Assembly: GCF_018145875.1 (NCBI RefSeq)
Contig: NZ_JAGSSV010000019.1
Span: forward strand, 1 to 53,027
Direction: 5' to 3'
Length of the DNA stretch: 53,027 nt
Origin: Marinomonas vulgaris
Lineage (GTDB): Bacteria > Pseudomonadota > Gammaproteobacteria > Pseudomonadales > Marinomonadaceae
Below the pieces are notes generated by a model. The model worked only from the letters and a program-made list of their open reading frames with translations, had not been told where the DNA came from and did no database searches. The position numbers were made by a program, and so were the translations under genes. Below are positions 25,170 through 35,180 of the stretch, one piece after another. The number at the start of each line of letters is the position of its first letter. Position 1 is the first letter of the stretch.

Positions 25170-28100
25170 TTAGAGCACAGTATACTGCTTCCTTAGATCT
25201 AATGTATGAGGATATTCATTCATTGGCTCTTCTGCCGGTGGCGACATGGCTCTTGGGCCCTCGTCATTCGGATAAAAAGCGCGCAATGCACTGAATTCTG
25301 GTGGTGGAGACAAAGGCCCTTGAGTAAAGCCATGATCCCAGAAACGATTCACCCGACGCGCTTCGGCTTCGTTGCTGTTCACCGGTACATTGTCATAAGT
25401 ACGACCACCAGGGTGCGACACATGATAAGTACAACCGCCAACCGACATGCCATTCCAAGTATCGATCAGATCAAATACCAATGGTGTGTCTGTGCCCAGT
25501 GTAGGATGCAAGGCAGACGGTGGTGCCCAGGCTTTATAGCGCACGGCGCCCACATATTCGCCTTTACGGCCGGTTGAACGAATCGGTACACGACGGCCAT
25601 TACAGCTCAATACATAGCGATTGTCAGTTAAGCCTGACAATTTAACTTGCAGACGTTCCACCGAAGAATCCACATAGCGAGCCGTACCTGAACCAGTAAT
25701 TTCTTCACCTAATACGTGCCAAGGTTCAATCGCCCAACGCAGTTCGATCTCCATGTCGTCGATTTGCTGGCGACCGTAATGAGGAAAACGAAACTCTTCA
25801 AACGGCGCGAGCCATTCGAGTTTGAATGGGAAACCATGACGCTGAAGATCCGCCACAACTTCTTTCACATCTTGCCAAACAAAGTGCGGCAACATGAATT
25901 TGTCGTGCAAGCTGGTGCCCCAACGAACCAAGGGTTTCTTGTAGGGTTCTTTCCAGAAGCGGGCGACCAAACAACGCAACAACAGCATTTGCACTAAAGA
26001 CATATGCGGATGAGGCGGCATTTCAAAACCACGGAATTCCAACAAACCTTGACGACCGCTGGCACTGCCGGCGGCGTATAGCTTGTCGATACAGAATTCT
26101 GAACGGTGCGTGTTACCTGTGATATCCACCAGCAAGTTGCGCATCAAACGATCGGCTAACCAAGGCTCGTCGACCAAACCTTCTGGCATGTTTTGGAAAG
26201 CAATTTCCATTTCATAAAGTGCTTCGTCGCGGCCTTCATCTGGTCGTGGTGCTTGGCTGGTTGGGCCAATGAACATGCCAGAGAAAAGGTAAGACAAACC
26301 AGGGTGATGTTGCCAAAAAGTCACCAAGCTTTGCAGCAATTCAGGACGACGTAATAAAGGGCTATCCGCTGGTGTACGTCCACCTAGCGTGACGTGATTA
26401 CCACCGCCGGTTCCCGTGTGGCGACCGTCTAGCATGAATTTCTCAGCGCCTAGGCGCGACAAATAGGCTTGGTGATACAAGGTTTCGGTGTTGTGAACCA
26501 GTTCTTTCCAGCTGGCCGCTGGGTGAATGTTCACCTCGATCACACCTGGATCTGGAGTGATTAAGAATTTCTGTAAACGTGGGTCTTTAGGCGGTTCATA
26601 CCCTTCGATAACGATCGGCAATTCCAGCGTTTTAGCCACGCTTTCCAGCTGAGCTAACACGTCAACGAAATGCTCTAAATGCGTCATTGGCGGCATAAAG
26701 ACATGCAAGCGTCCATCCCGTGGTTCGATACACAAGGTGGTACGAATCACGTTTTTGAAGGTCTTCTCTGGTGCTAAAACAGGCGCTGGCGCGACCGGTT
26801 TTTTAGCAAAATGCTGTTTCGCCACACTGTCGAGTACCGGGTGATCTTTCTTGTTAGCCAACGGCTGACGAGGGTCGAAGGGGTCACGCTCAGGAATACG
26901 GTCTTCTTCTGCTTGCGCAGGCAAAGAATTCAATGGCAAACGATAACCCATCGGGCTGTCGCCTGGAACCAAAGTGATTACATCGCTGCGCATGGGCCAC
27001 AGTGAACTGTTCCAGCGCTCGTTGATAGTGTCGAATTCCAGCGGTAGCACATAGCCTGTGGTGGTGCTTAGGCCACGGTTGAGCAATTTCGCTAAACGAC
27101 GACGTTCTAGGTCGTCTTTTAGGTCGGCTTTGGTTGGATCAGCATCGGCCGGCAGGGATTGCTCCATCCACAAATAATACAAAGTATCTTCGTAGGTGCT
27201 TTGCAAATACCGCTTATCTAGCGCTAGCTTGTCACACAACAACTCACCAAAGGCTTGTGCGTCTTTGATGGTATGCTGGTAGTTTTTATCGACACGGGCG
27301 AGGTATTTTGGATCGTCCCATAGGGCTTCGCCATCGGTGCGCCAAAAACAACCCAGTGCCCAGCGTGGTACTTCTTCTCCTGGGTACCATTTACCTTGAC
27401 CATAATGGAGCAGGCCATTGGCGCCAAACTCTTGCTTCATTTTCAGCAATAAGTCTTTGGCCAGTTTGAGTTTTTCAGCTCCCAGTGCGCCTGTGTTCCA
27501 TTGCTCGGAATCCATGTCGTCGATGGACACGAACGTCGGCTCGCCACCCATAGTAAGGCGAACATCGCCGTCTTCGAGCTGCTGATCAACCGCATAACCG
27601 AGCGCTTTAATGGTGTCCCATTCGCCATCGGCATAGGGTTTGGTAACCCGTGGATCTTCGTGAATACGCGTGACAATATTGGTGTAGCTGAATTCGCATT
27701 CGCATTCGTCGATAAAACCCGTAATCGGTGCGGCCGAGGCCGGTTCTGGTGTACAGGCCAAAGGAATATGACCTTCACCGGCGAACAAGCCAGAAGTTGG
27801 GTCTAGACCCACCCAGCCTGCGCCCGGTAAATAGACTTCACACCAAGCGTGCAAGTCGGTGAAATCTTCTTCTGGACCCGATGGGCCATCAAGGGCTTTT
27901 ACATCCGAAGTGAGCTGAACAAGGTAACCGGAGGCGAAACGCGCCGCCAAGCCAAGACTGCGTAAAATTTGCACCAACAGCCAAGATGTATCGCGGCACG
28001 AGCCTTTTTTCAGTGTCAGAGTTTCTTCGCAGGTCTGTACGCCCGGTTCAAGACGAATGCCGTAACCAATGTCTGCGGCGAGACGGCTGTTGATCGCCAC

Positions 28101-28535
28101 CAAGAAGTCGTTGATCGGCGTACTTTTGCGATCGACCGTCGACAGCCATTTGTCTAACAACGGGCAGGATTCGGTGACTTGCAAATAAGGGTCGAGTTCT
28201 TTTTTGAGCTCTTTTTTGTAAGCAAACGGAAACTCTTCCGCGTAGCTTTCTACGAAGAAGTCGAACGGGTTGATTACCGTCATGTCGGCGATGACTTCCA
28301 CGTAAAACTCAAGTTTGTTGGTTTTTTCTGGGAAGACTAAACGCGTTTGAAAGTTTCCAAATGGGTCTTGCTGAACATTGATGAAATGCGTTTCCGGCAA
28401 AACTTGCAATGAGTAAGCATGAATCTTTGTACGTGAGTGGGCGGCGGGTTGCAGCCTAAGTACATGAGGAGCGACGTTAATAAAACGATCGAACTCATAA
28501 GTAGTTTTGTGCTGTATCGCGACTCTAATGGTCAT
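25170..28535 (-). CDS. Transglutaminase-DUF2126 fusion protein
   Basis: A 1121-residue cytoplasmic protein. The N-terminal third is a transglutaminase-like domain with Cys in KKGSCRDTSWLLVQ, His in DLHAWCEVYLPG and Asp in WVGLDPTSGLF. The remaining part is DUF2126 (about residues 290-1100; MGGEPTFVSIDDMDSEQWN, DGRHTGTGGGNHVTLGG, LLEFRGFEMPPHPHMS), related to the glutamine-synthetase-like COOH-NH2 ligases. This combines a peptidase-like and a ligase-like activity in one chain. It overlaps the alpha-E gene by 4 bases and is followed after 28 bases by the ATP-grasp fusion. Confidence 0.9.
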   Translation of the reverse strand: MTIRVAIQHKTTYEFDRFINVAPHVLRLQPAAHSRTKIHAYSLQVLPETHFINVQQDPFGNFQTRLVFPEKTNKLEFYVEVIADMTVINPFDFFVESYAEEFPFAYKKELKKELDPYLQVTESCPLLDKWLSTVDRKSTPINDFLVAINSRLAADIGYGIRLEPGVQTCEETLTLKKGSCRDTSWLLVQILRSLGLAARFASGYLVQLTSDVKALDGPSGPEEDFTDLHAWCEVYLPGAGWVGLDPTSGLFAGEGHIPLACTPEPASAAPITGFIDECECEFSYTNIVTRIHEDPRVTKPYADGEWDTIKALGYAVDQQLEDGDVRLTMGGEPTFVSIDDMDSEQWNTGALGAEKLKLAKDLLLKMKQEFGANGLLHYGQGKWYPGEEVPRWALGCFWRTDGEALWDDPKYLARVDKNYQHTIKDAQAFGELLCDKLALDKRYLQSTYEDTLYYLWMEQSLPADADPTKADLKDDLERRRLAKLLNRGLSTTTGYVLPLEFDTINERWNSSLWPMRSDVITLVPGDSPMGYRLPLNSLPAQAEEDRIPERDPFDPRQPLANKKDHPVLDSVAKQHFAKKPVAPAPVLAPEKTFKNVIRTTLCIEPRDGRLHVFMPPMTHLEHFVDVLAQLESVAKTLELPIVIEGYEPPKDPRLQKFLITPDPGVIEVNIHPAASWKELVHNTETLYHQAYLSRLGAEKFMLDGRHTGTGGGNHVTLGGRTPADSPLLRRPELLQSLVTFWQHHPGLSYLFSGMFIGPTSQAPRPDEGRDEALYEMEIAFQNMPEGLVDEPWLADRLMRNLLVDITGNTHRSEFCIDKLYAAGSASGRQGLLEFRGFEMPPHPHMSLVQMLLLRCLVARFWKEPYKKPLVRWGTSLHDKFMLPHFVWQDVKEVVADLQRHGFPFKLEWLAPFEEFRFPHYGRQQIDDMEIELRWAIEPWHVLGEEITGSGTARYVDSSVERLQVKLSGLTDNRYVLSCNGRRVPIRSTGRKGEYVGAVRYKAWAPPSALHPTLGTDTPLVFDLIDTWNGMSVGGCTYHVSHPGGRTYDNVPVNSNEAEARRVNRFWDHGFTQGPLSPPPEFSALRAFYPNDEGPRAMSPPAEEPMNEYPHTLDLRKQYTVL

Positions 28536-29479
28536 GCAGCGTCTCCTTGCCGAAAATGAAACCAGTTTTCGGTGATTTGGTGATTTATTTCAATAATGGC
28601 GATTTGAATGTCGTTTAAATGATCGTGGAAGGCTTCGTTTAAATCTTCAGAGCTGTCCAACGGATAGTTAAATTCGAGCACTTTATCGATTTGCGCCGTG
28701 ATGAGCCCTGCTCTTGGTAGCTTGGTGGCAGACTCTCCGATTTGCCCAAAGCAATAGGCCAAACTTCTCGGGAAGAACTCGTCGTTCATCAAAAACTTGG
28801 TGGCTTTTGCCCCGTTAATAGAGGTTCTCACCGTACGTCGGTAATCAAAATAGGCACTTTGTGATTTGAGGACTTTCGCCCAAGTGACTTGGCCGAGCTG
28901 GAGTCGTGTGTCTGGATCGGATTTCAGCATCAAGGACACGGCGGCGTCGAGTATACGCGTTCCCATGTCGGCGCGCTCTAAATAACGTCCCATGATTAAA
29001 AAGTGCCAGCCGGAATTTCGACTCATGGCGCCCGCCAAAAGCCCAATAATTTTCTGACAACCTTCAATAATGGTGTTCAAGAACAAATGGCGCTCGGAGC
29101 GATTGATGCCAAGCTTGATGTTTTGCTGGGCATATAAGCCGAGTTCGTTGACCAATTCCCACGTTTCTTTGGGTACGACATCGCGAGTAGTACGAATGTT
29201 TTCGCGCACCATTTTTAGCGACGACAACATGGAATTTGAGTTGGTGTCGTCGGCCAATAAAAATTTCACCACGTTGCGTTCGTCTTTGACTTTATAGCGT
29301 TGCTCAAAGGTTTCTTCACCGCGGATGATTTCGATTAAGTTGAACCAAGACATTTCAATGTCTTTGGGCAAATCAAACAACAAATCGTCGTACACACTGA
29401 CCAAACGGGCGGTATTTTCCACACGTTCTAAGTAGCGAGCACTCCAGTATAGGCGTTCTGCGACTCTAGATAGCATCAT
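28532..29479 (-). CDS. Alpha-E domain protein
   Basis: A 315-residue all-helical protein with the family opening LSRVAERLYWSARYLERVENTARLV and repeated E/R-rich helices (FLIMGRYLERADMGTRIL). Alpha-E proteins occur almost only beside ATP-grasp and transglutaminase partners; their biochemistry is unknown and a scaffold or peptide-holding role has been suggested. I chose the ATG at 29479 (AAGGGGA upstream) rather than a far upstream in-frame start inside the ATP-grasp gene; the overlap with that gene is then 14 bases. Confidence 0.88.
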   Translation of the reverse strand: MMLSRVAERLYWSARYLERVENTARLVSVYDDLLFDLPKDIEMSWFNLIEIIRGEETFEQRYKVKDERNVVKFLLADDTNSNSMLSSLKMVRENIRTTRDVVPKETWELVNELGLYAQQNIKLGINRSERHLFLNTIIEGCQKIIGLLAGAMSRNSGWHFLIMGRYLERADMGTRILDAAVSLMLKSDPDTRLQLGQVTWAKVLKSQSAYFDYRRTVRTSINGAKATKFLMNDEFFPRSLAYCFGQIGESATKLPRAGLITAQIDKVLEFNYPLDSSEDLNEAFHDHLNDIQIAIIEINHQITENWFHFRQGDAA

Positions 29480-30935
29480 TCTTATTCCCCTTCGTATCCA
29501 CGATCCACGTATCTTTACTACCACCACCTTGTGACGAATTAACGACTAAGGAGCCTTTTTTCATTGCGACGCGAGTTAAGCCACCGGTGGTCACATAGGT
29601 GTCTTTGGCCTGCAAAATGAAAGGACGTAAATCTAAATGTCTTGGTTCCAACAGCCCCTTTGAAATCAGCGTTGGGGCGGTAGACAGCTTCAACGTCGGT
29701 TGGGCAATGTAATTACGAGGGTTTTTGGTGATCAACTCGGCAAACAGTGCTTGCTCTTTTTTGGTGGAATGAGGGCCAACCAGCATGCCGTAACCGCCAG
29801 ATTCGTTCGCTGGTTTCACTACCAACTTGTCTAGGTTGTCTAATACATAGGCCCGTTGCTCTGGGTCATCGCACAAGAAGGTTTCGACGTTGTTTAGAAT
29901 CGGTTCTTCGTTTAAGTAATAACGAATGATGTCTGGCACGTAGGCGTAAACCACCTTATCGTCGGCCACACCGGCGCCCGGTGCATTGGCGAGGGCAACG
30001 TTGCCATTACGCCAAGCGCGCATTAAGCCCGCGACACCCAAGACGGATTCTGGGTCAAAGGCTTCAGGATCGATGAAAAGATCGTCGATGCGGCGGTAAA
30101 TAACATCGACACGTTCTGGGCCATCGATGGTTTTCATGTACACACAGTCGTCAGAATCGACAAATAAATCGCTGCCTTCGACCAGTTCCGCGCCCATTTG
30201 TTGGGCAAGAAAAGCGTGTTCAAAATAGGCTGAGTTATAAATGCCAGGCGTTAAAACGACAATTTCCGGCTTTTCAATATCTCGTGGCGACAAAGACGCT
30301 AGGGTATCGAACAGCTGCGAAGTGTAAGAATCGACCGGCAAAATGGCATCGTTTTCGAATAATTCAGGCAAGACGCGCTTGGTAATAGCGCGGTTTTCCA
30401 GCATGTAGGACACGCCAGATGGCACGCGTAAGTTGTCCTCTAAAACAAAAAAATCGCCGTTTTCATCACGAACCAAATCGGTACCACAAATGTGTGCCCA
30501 CACGCCGTAAGCAGGGGTGACGCCAACACACTCAGGTCGGAAGTTTTTAGAATCTTTAATGATGTGTTCTGGGATGATGCCGTCTTTGATGACGTTTTGG
30601 TCGTGGTAGAGATCGTTAATGAAAAGGTTTAAAGCGGTAAGGCGTTGTTTCAAGCCTGCTTCGGCTATTTTCCAGTCAGACGCTTCAATGGTTCTAGGAA
30701 CAATGTCGAAAGGCCAAGCTCTGTCTATATTGCCTTCTTCGGTGTAGACGGTGAAGCTGATGCCCATTTCTTGAATCGTGGCTTCTGCTGTAAGGCGTCT
30801 TTTTTCGAGCTCTTCTTCGGAAAGGCTGTCCAAATACCCTAAAAGTTGTTTGGCCGGTGGCCTTGGTGCGCCTTTGTCATCGATCAGTTCATCAAAAAAA
30901 ACAGATGATTGGTACTGGCTCGTTAGTTTATCCAT
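29466..30935 (-). CDS. Circularly permuted ATP-grasp ligase family protein
   Basis: A 489-residue cytoplasmic protein with the DUF404/DUF407 arrangement: GISFTVYTEEGNIDRAWPFD, LNLFINDLYHDQNVI, VPSGVSYMLENRAITKRV, VVLTPGIYNSAYFEHAFLAQ, then the ATP-binding part (LVVKPANESGGYGMLVG). It is the stand-alone counterpart of the ATP-grasp half of the fusion protein. It is the first gene of the operon, with GAGG about 8 bases before the ATG. Expected chemistry is ATP-driven amide bond formation. Confidence 0.9.
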   Translation of the reverse strand: MDKLTSQYQSSVFFDELIDDKGAPRPPAKQLLGYLDSLSEEELEKRRLTAEATIQEMGISFTVYTEEGNIDRAWPFDIVPRTIEASDWKIAEAGLKQRLTALNLFINDLYHDQNVIKDGIIPEHIIKDSKNFRPECVGVTPAYGVWAHICGTDLVRDENGDFFVLEDNLRVPSGVSYMLENRAITKRVLPELFENDAILPVDSYTSQLFDTLASLSPRDIEKPEIVVLTPGIYNSAYFEHAFLAQQMGAELVEGSDLFVDSDDCVYMKTIDGPERVDVIYRRIDDLFIDPEAFDPESVLGVAGLMRAWRNGNVALANAPGAGVADDKVVYAYVPDIIRYYLNEEPILNNVETFLCDDPEQRAYVLDNLDKLVVKPANESGGYGMLVGPHSTKKEQALFAELITKNPRNYIAQPTLKLSTAPTLISKGLLEPRHLDLRPFILQAKDTYVTTGGLTRVAMKKGSLVVNSSQGGGSKDTWIVDTKGNKNDAI

Positions 30936-31292
30936 GTATACCTCATTCTCTTTATCAAGCCGGAGGTGGGTGCTTTAAATTTGCACACGTCACTGCGCCC
31001 TTTTTGTGCATCCGCCCCACATTGGGGAGACTTATTAACTTTTAAGGTGGAACCTAGTGAGATCATCACTTTATTGGCTAGGTTATGCATAGTGTTGTCG
31101 CACTACTGAGTCAATAAAGCAAGGATCGAGCCATACTATTTGCATAATTGGTCGGCCATTTTATTTGGTGCGAACTGATCTGAGTCGGTTTTATTTACAA
31201 CCAAATTCGCTACTATATTGGCCTAGACATTCTATTTACATTGTCCGTTTTGGCGTCTGCTGCAATGTCTTTAAAAGAAAAAAGGAAGTGGT
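30936..31292. other. Intergenic region between ATP-grasp operon and FAD monooxygenase
   Basis: This 357-base divergent region must hold both promoters. I see ribosome-binding sites for each flanking gene and a short CCCCA/TGGGG hairpin near 31015-31028, but no gene, tRNA or clear operator. I looked for a sigma-54 -24/-12 pattern on the minus strand and found none with correct spacing. Confidence 0.5.
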
Positions 31293-32483
31293 GTGAATCA
31301 GGTAAGTCGTGTTGTTGTGGTTGGCGCTGGTATCGGCGGTTTGTGTGCGGCGTTGGCGTTGGCGAAACAGGGCGTGCAAGTGGTGATGTGTGAACAAGCC
31401 ACCAGGTTGGGTGAAGTGGGCGCTGGCTTACAAATCAGCCCAAATGCCTTTAAAGTGCTGCGCGCTTTGGGGCTTGAGTCTGCACTGCAACCGCTCGCTT
31501 TTGTTCCTCAAAACGCCGCGATTCGCGACTACAAAACCGGTGAATATTACTTAAAAGCGCCTCTGGCCGATCAGGCCGAAGCACGCTATCGCGCCCCTTA
31601 CTGGCATTTGCACCGTGCGGATTTGCATCAGGTTTTAGTCGATGCCTGTTCTGCCGCCGGTGTGGATATTTGGCTTGGGGCTGCTCTATCTCATTACAAC
31701 GATGATCCGCTATCGGGGCGTATTTGTGCTGTTATGGAAGATGGTCGAGAATGTTGGGCAGAATTGCTGATCGGCGCCGACGGTATTCGTTCTTCCGTTC
31801 GCGAGCAGATGCTTGGCCCTGAACAGCCTACGTTTATGGGGCAAGTAGCGTGGCGTGGCGTTATTCCTGTCAGCGACTTGTCCATTCATGTTCAGCCCGA
31901 TGCCTGTGTGTGGGCGGGGCCGGGTCGTCATCTAGTCAGCTATTATTTGCGTGGCGGCGAGTATGTGAACTTTGTCGCGGTGGAAGAACGTCAAGATTGG
32001 CGGTCTGAATCCTGGCGTGAAGAAGGCGACGTGAAAGAGTTACAGCGAGCGTTTGCTGGTTGGCACCCTGAAGTGAGTGAACTACTGAGCGCTGCGAGCA
32101 GCACGTTTTTATGGTCGCTAAACGGACGAGATGAGCTGCCACGTTGGCATCAAGGTCGAGCGGTTCTATTAGGCGATGCCTGTCATCCTATGTTGCCATT
32201 TATGGCGCAAGGAGCGGCCATGGCCATCGAAGACGCCTACGCCTTGGCGCACTATTTAACCCGTTTTGCGTTACCCGATGCTTTGCGACAGTACGAACAG
32301 TTGCGCAAACCTCGTGCGACCAAGATACAAAACATGTCAAAAGCCAATGCGGGCCTGTATCACATGCACGGTGGTGTTCTCGGCAAAGCCAAGCTGCGTG
32401 CGTTAAAAACCGTTTCACGGGTGTTTCCTCAGTTTATACAAAGCAAATTAGACGCCGTGTATGGCTATGAACTGCCGTTGTGA
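31293..32483 (+). CDS. FAD-dependent aromatic-ring monooxygenase (salicylate hydroxylase-like)
   Basis: A 396-residue class A flavoprotein monooxygenase. The Rossmann motif VVVGAGIGGLCAALALAKQG is at the N-terminus, the middle DG motif is GADGIRSSVRE, and the GD motif GDACHPMLPFMAQGAAMAIEDA binds the FAD ribityl chain. The start is GTG with AAGGAAG just before it. Related enzymes hydroxylate salicylate, 3-hydroxybenzoate or 6-hydroxynicotinate with NAD(P)H and oxygen. No aromatic pathway genes are adjacent, so the substrate cannot be named. Confidence 0.85.
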   Translation: MNQVSRVVVVGAGIGGLCAALALAKQGVQVVMCEQATRLGEVGAGLQISPNAFKVLRALGLESALQPLAFVPQNAAIRDYKTGEYYLKAPLADQAEARYRAPYWHLHRADLHQVLVDACSAAGVDIWLGAALSHYNDDPLSGRICAVMEDGRECWAELLIGADGIRSSVREQMLGPEQPTFMGQVAWRGVIPVSDLSIHVQPDACVWAGPGRHLVSYYLRGGEYVNFVAVEERQDWRSESWREEGDVKELQRAFAGWHPEVSELLSAASSTFLWSLNGRDELPRWHQGRAVLLGDACHPMLPFMAQGAAMAIEDAYALAHYLTRFALPDALRQYEQLRKPRATKIQNMSKANAGLYHMHGGVLGKAKLRALKTVSRVFPQFIQSKLDAVYGYELPL

Positions 32484-32686
32484 CAAAAGAAAGATATATT
32501 CTTTTATTTCATAAAAAGATTAATTATTTTTTGTTTTTGTTATAACGATTTGCGTCAACGTCATCGCGAATTATTATTAGCCTAGGCATTTTGTTTTGCT
32601 TATCATCTGCGCCTCTTTTTTCAAAGACCACATTCCCCCACGATCATAAGTTGTGGGGCTCATTTATTCTGGAAACCTCAGACGTT

Positions 32687-34000
32687 ATGACTTCTAAATC
32701 TCCTGTGGCTTTATTGCCACTGTTACTTTTTCTTGTGTTGTTTGTCGGCAGTGGCCTTTGGTATCAATCCCAAGGGGTCGACTTTGCTTTTTATCAAATT
32801 TCTGCGCCGGTGGCGATTTTACCTGCCATTGCCTTGGCTATTTTCCTGGGCAAAGGGCAGTTTAATGAACGCATTGAAGTGTTTATTAAAGGCGTGGGTG
32901 ACAACACCATTATTACTATGATCTTAATTTATTTGTTGGCAGGGGCGTTTGCCAGTGTCGCAAAAAGTGTGGGCGGCGTGGACGCTACGGTCAACTTTGG
33001 CTTGAGCATCATCCCCGCTTCTTTGTTGCTGCCGGGGTTATTTGTGATTACTGCCTTTGTGGCGACGTCCATGGGCACTTCCATGGGGACGATTGCGGCG
33101 ATCGCGCCAATTGCGATTGGTGTGTCAGAAGCAGCAGATTTGCCGCTCTTGCTGACAGTGGGTACCGTGATCGGTGGCGCCATGTTTGGCGATAACTTAT
33201 CGATCATATCGGATACCACCATTGCGGCGACGCGTACCCAAGGCTGTGACATGCGCGATAAGTTTCGCATGAACTTCAAAATCGCCATGCCAGCGGCGTT
33301 GTTAACCTTGGTGTGGTTGTATTTTCAAAGCAGCAGCGCAACCATTACTGACATTCAAGAATACGAATTGATTCGCGTTTTACCGTACGTGGCGGTTCTG
33401 GGGTTAGCAATTGCTGGTGTGAACGTCATGTTAGTGTTGTTCAGCGGTATTGTATTAGCGGGTGTGATTGGCCTTACTATGCAAGCGGATTACTCTGTCG
33501 CGTCTTGGTCGACAGACATTTATGCCGGTTACACTGGAATGCAGGAGATTCTGATTCTGTCCTTGTTAATAGGCGGTTTAGCGGCGCTGATGAAAACTCA
33601 AGGTGGGCTAAATTGGCTGGTGGGTGCCATTGAAAAAATCGCCAGTGCGCTGGGCGCAAAAGCAGGCTCAACCCGTGCGGGTGAGTTGAGTATCAGTGCC
33701 GCAGTGGCGCTGACGAATTTGTGCACGGCCAATAACACGGTATCGATTTTGATTAATGGCTCCGTCGCCAAGAACATTGCCCAGCGCTACAACGTTGACC
33801 CGAAGCGCAGCGCCAGTTTATTGGATATTTTTTCTTGTGTGGTGCAAGGCATCTTGCCTTACGGTGCGCAAATTTTATTGGCGTCGTCATTGGCCAGTGT
33901 GTCGCCTTTGGCGCTTGTGGGATACGTGCAATACAGCTGGCTGCTGGCGGCTGTGGGGTTATTGTCGATTGCTTTTTCTTGGCCTAAAGTCGCAAAATAA
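32687..34000 (+). CDS. NhaC-family Na+/H+ antiporter
   Basis: A 437-residue inner-membrane protein with about 11-12 transmembrane segments. Family features include TSMGTSMGTIAAIAPIA, GAMFGDNLSIISDTTIAATRTQGC and NLCTANNTVSILINGSVAKNIA. It likely exchanges sodium for protons, or an organic ion for sodium as in some NhaC relatives. I chose the ATG at 32687 (MTSKSPVALL) because upstream codons encode a polar leader unlike the family. A GGAAA stands 12 bases before it. A terminator follows the gene. Confidence 0.85.
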   Translation: MTSKSPVALLPLLLFLVLFVGSGLWYQSQGVDFAFYQISAPVAILPAIALAIFLGKGQFNERIEVFIKGVGDNTIITMILIYLLAGAFASVAKSVGGVDATVNFGLSIIPASLLLPGLFVITAFVATSMGTSMGTIAAIAPIAIGVSEAADLPLLLTVGTVIGGAMFGDNLSIISDTTIAATRTQGCDMRDKFRMNFKIAMPAALLTLVWLYFQSSSATITDIQEYELIRVLPYVAVLGLAIAGVNVMLVLFSGIVLAGVIGLTMQADYSVASWSTDIYAGYTGMQEILILSLLIGGLAALMKTQGGLNWLVGAIEKIASALGAKAGSTRAGELSISAAVALTNLCTANNTVSILINGSVAKNIAQRYNVDPKRSASLLDIFSCVVQGILPYGAQILLASSLASVSPLALVGYVQYSWLLAAVGLLSIAFSWPKVAK

Positions 34001-34026
34001 CCGATAACGTCACACTGATTGTGTTA

Positions 34027-34071
34027 AAAAGACCCGCTTAACTGGAGATGACTCTGGGTAAGTGGGTTTTT
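34027..34071 (+). terminator. Probable terminator after the NhaC gene
   Basis: ACCCGCTTA / TAAGTGGGT (one G-T pair) with a 16-base loop, followed by six T residues. Confidence 0.65.
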
Positions 34072-34129
34072 TGCATTATGGCATGTGGTTTTAATAAATA
34101 GGTCATCTAGTTTTAATGAAGGACGTGAT

Positions 34130-35017
34130 ATGAAACAGGGAATGCACGGTAAAGCCGAGTTGGCTTTGGTTATGGCGAGTATTTTCGCTGGGCTAGGCTG
34201 GATCTTCTCCAAGGAAGTGTTGATCGGCTTACCTCCTTTATTTTTCATGGCGGTGCGCTTTTTATTAGCCGGCTTTGTGGTGTTCTTGGTCGGCATGAAG
34301 TTTTTCAAAGGCCTGAATTGGCAAGATGTGCGACAAGCCAGCTTTGTGGGTGTGGTAATGGGCATTGCCATGATGTTCTGGGTCACGGGCTTGGATAAGA
34401 GTACGAATCTAGGTGTTGGAGCTTTTATTTCCAGTTTGGGGGTCGTTTTGGTGCCTGTGGTTGCACGCTTTTTGTTCGCCCAGCGTCCCCCTTTTAGCGT
34501 TTGGGCAGCCTTGCCATTCGCCATTGCAGGTTTGGCCTGTTTGGCTTTAACCAACAAGCTTGGCTTTGAAGTCGCTCATTTATTTTTCTTTAGTGCGGCG
34601 TTAAGCCTGGCTTTGCAGTTTAACCTGTTGTCGCGCTTTTCGATGGGCATGCATCCATTGGTGCTTACGGCGATACAGTTGTGTGTGGCGGGAAGTTTAC
34701 TGCTGCTGTTGTCGATGTTCCTCGAAACCATTCCTTCTACTATTAGTTTAGAGGTGGGTGGCTGGTTATTAGCCAGTGCATTTATTGCGACTAGTTTGCG
34801 CTTTTTATTGCAGACCTATGGCATGAGCCTGACGCCGGTAAGCCATGCGGCAGTGATTATGAATTTAGAACCCGTGTGGACGGCCATATTTGCGGCGTTT
34901 TGGTTTAGTGAATCCATGGGCACAGGGCAAGTGATCGGTTGTGGTTTGATCTTTTTTGCCATGCTGGTCAGTCGTTGGCCACAAATTAGGGTGATTTTCA
35001 AATCCTCAAAAAAGTAG
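34130..35017 (+). CDS. EamA/DMT-family transporter
   Basis: A 295-residue inner-membrane protein with ten predicted transmembrane segments in two EamA repeats (GWIFSKEVLIGLPPLFFMAVRFLLAG; later SHAAVIMNLEPVWTAIFAAFWFSE). The family exports amino acids or other small metabolites; the substrate here is unknown. I chose the ATG at 34130 with GAAGGA about 8 bases before it, over an upstream in-frame start in the intergenic region. Confidence 0.87.
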   Translation: MKQGMHGKAELALVMASIFAGLGWIFSKEVLIGLPPLFFMAVRFLLAGFVVFLVGMKFFKGLNWQDVRQASFVGVVMGIAMMFWVTGLDKSTNLGVGAFISSLGVVLVPVVARFLFAQRPPFSVWAALPFAIAGLACLALTNKLGFEVAHLFFFSAALSLALQFNLLSRFSMGMHPLVLTAIQLCVAGSLLLLLSMFLETIPSTISLEVGGWLLASAFIATSLRFLLQTYGMSLTPVSHAAVIMNLEPVWTAIFAAFWFSESMGTGQVIGCGLIFFAMLVSRWPQIRVIFKSSKK

Positions 35018-35180
35018 CATTTTCTACAAATTTTTAGTGCTATGGCACCAAATCTGCATCGTTTTGCTGAATATGACTGCTTCTCATTTCTTTGCACGTT
35101 TGAACGTGTATTAGGGTGAGTGATTAGATTAGAGTGCGTATAACTGACTATTATCAATATTTCGAAAGGAAGTCTCCTCA

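Noticed and set aside
31015..31028. CCCCA/TGGGG mini-hairpin as terminator
   Set aside because: The stem is only five pairs with no T-run and lies between divergent genes.
30936..31292. Sigma-54 promoter before the ATP-grasp operon
   Set aside because: A TGGGGC...TGCA stretch looked suggestive but the GG-to-GC spacing is 7 bases, not 10.
34024..34557. Leftward open frame of about 177 codons under the EamA transporter gene
   Set aside because: Its composition (Lys, Thr, Pro-rich with no domain) is that expected from the reverse of a hydrophobic membrane-protein gene; the forward gene is clearly real.
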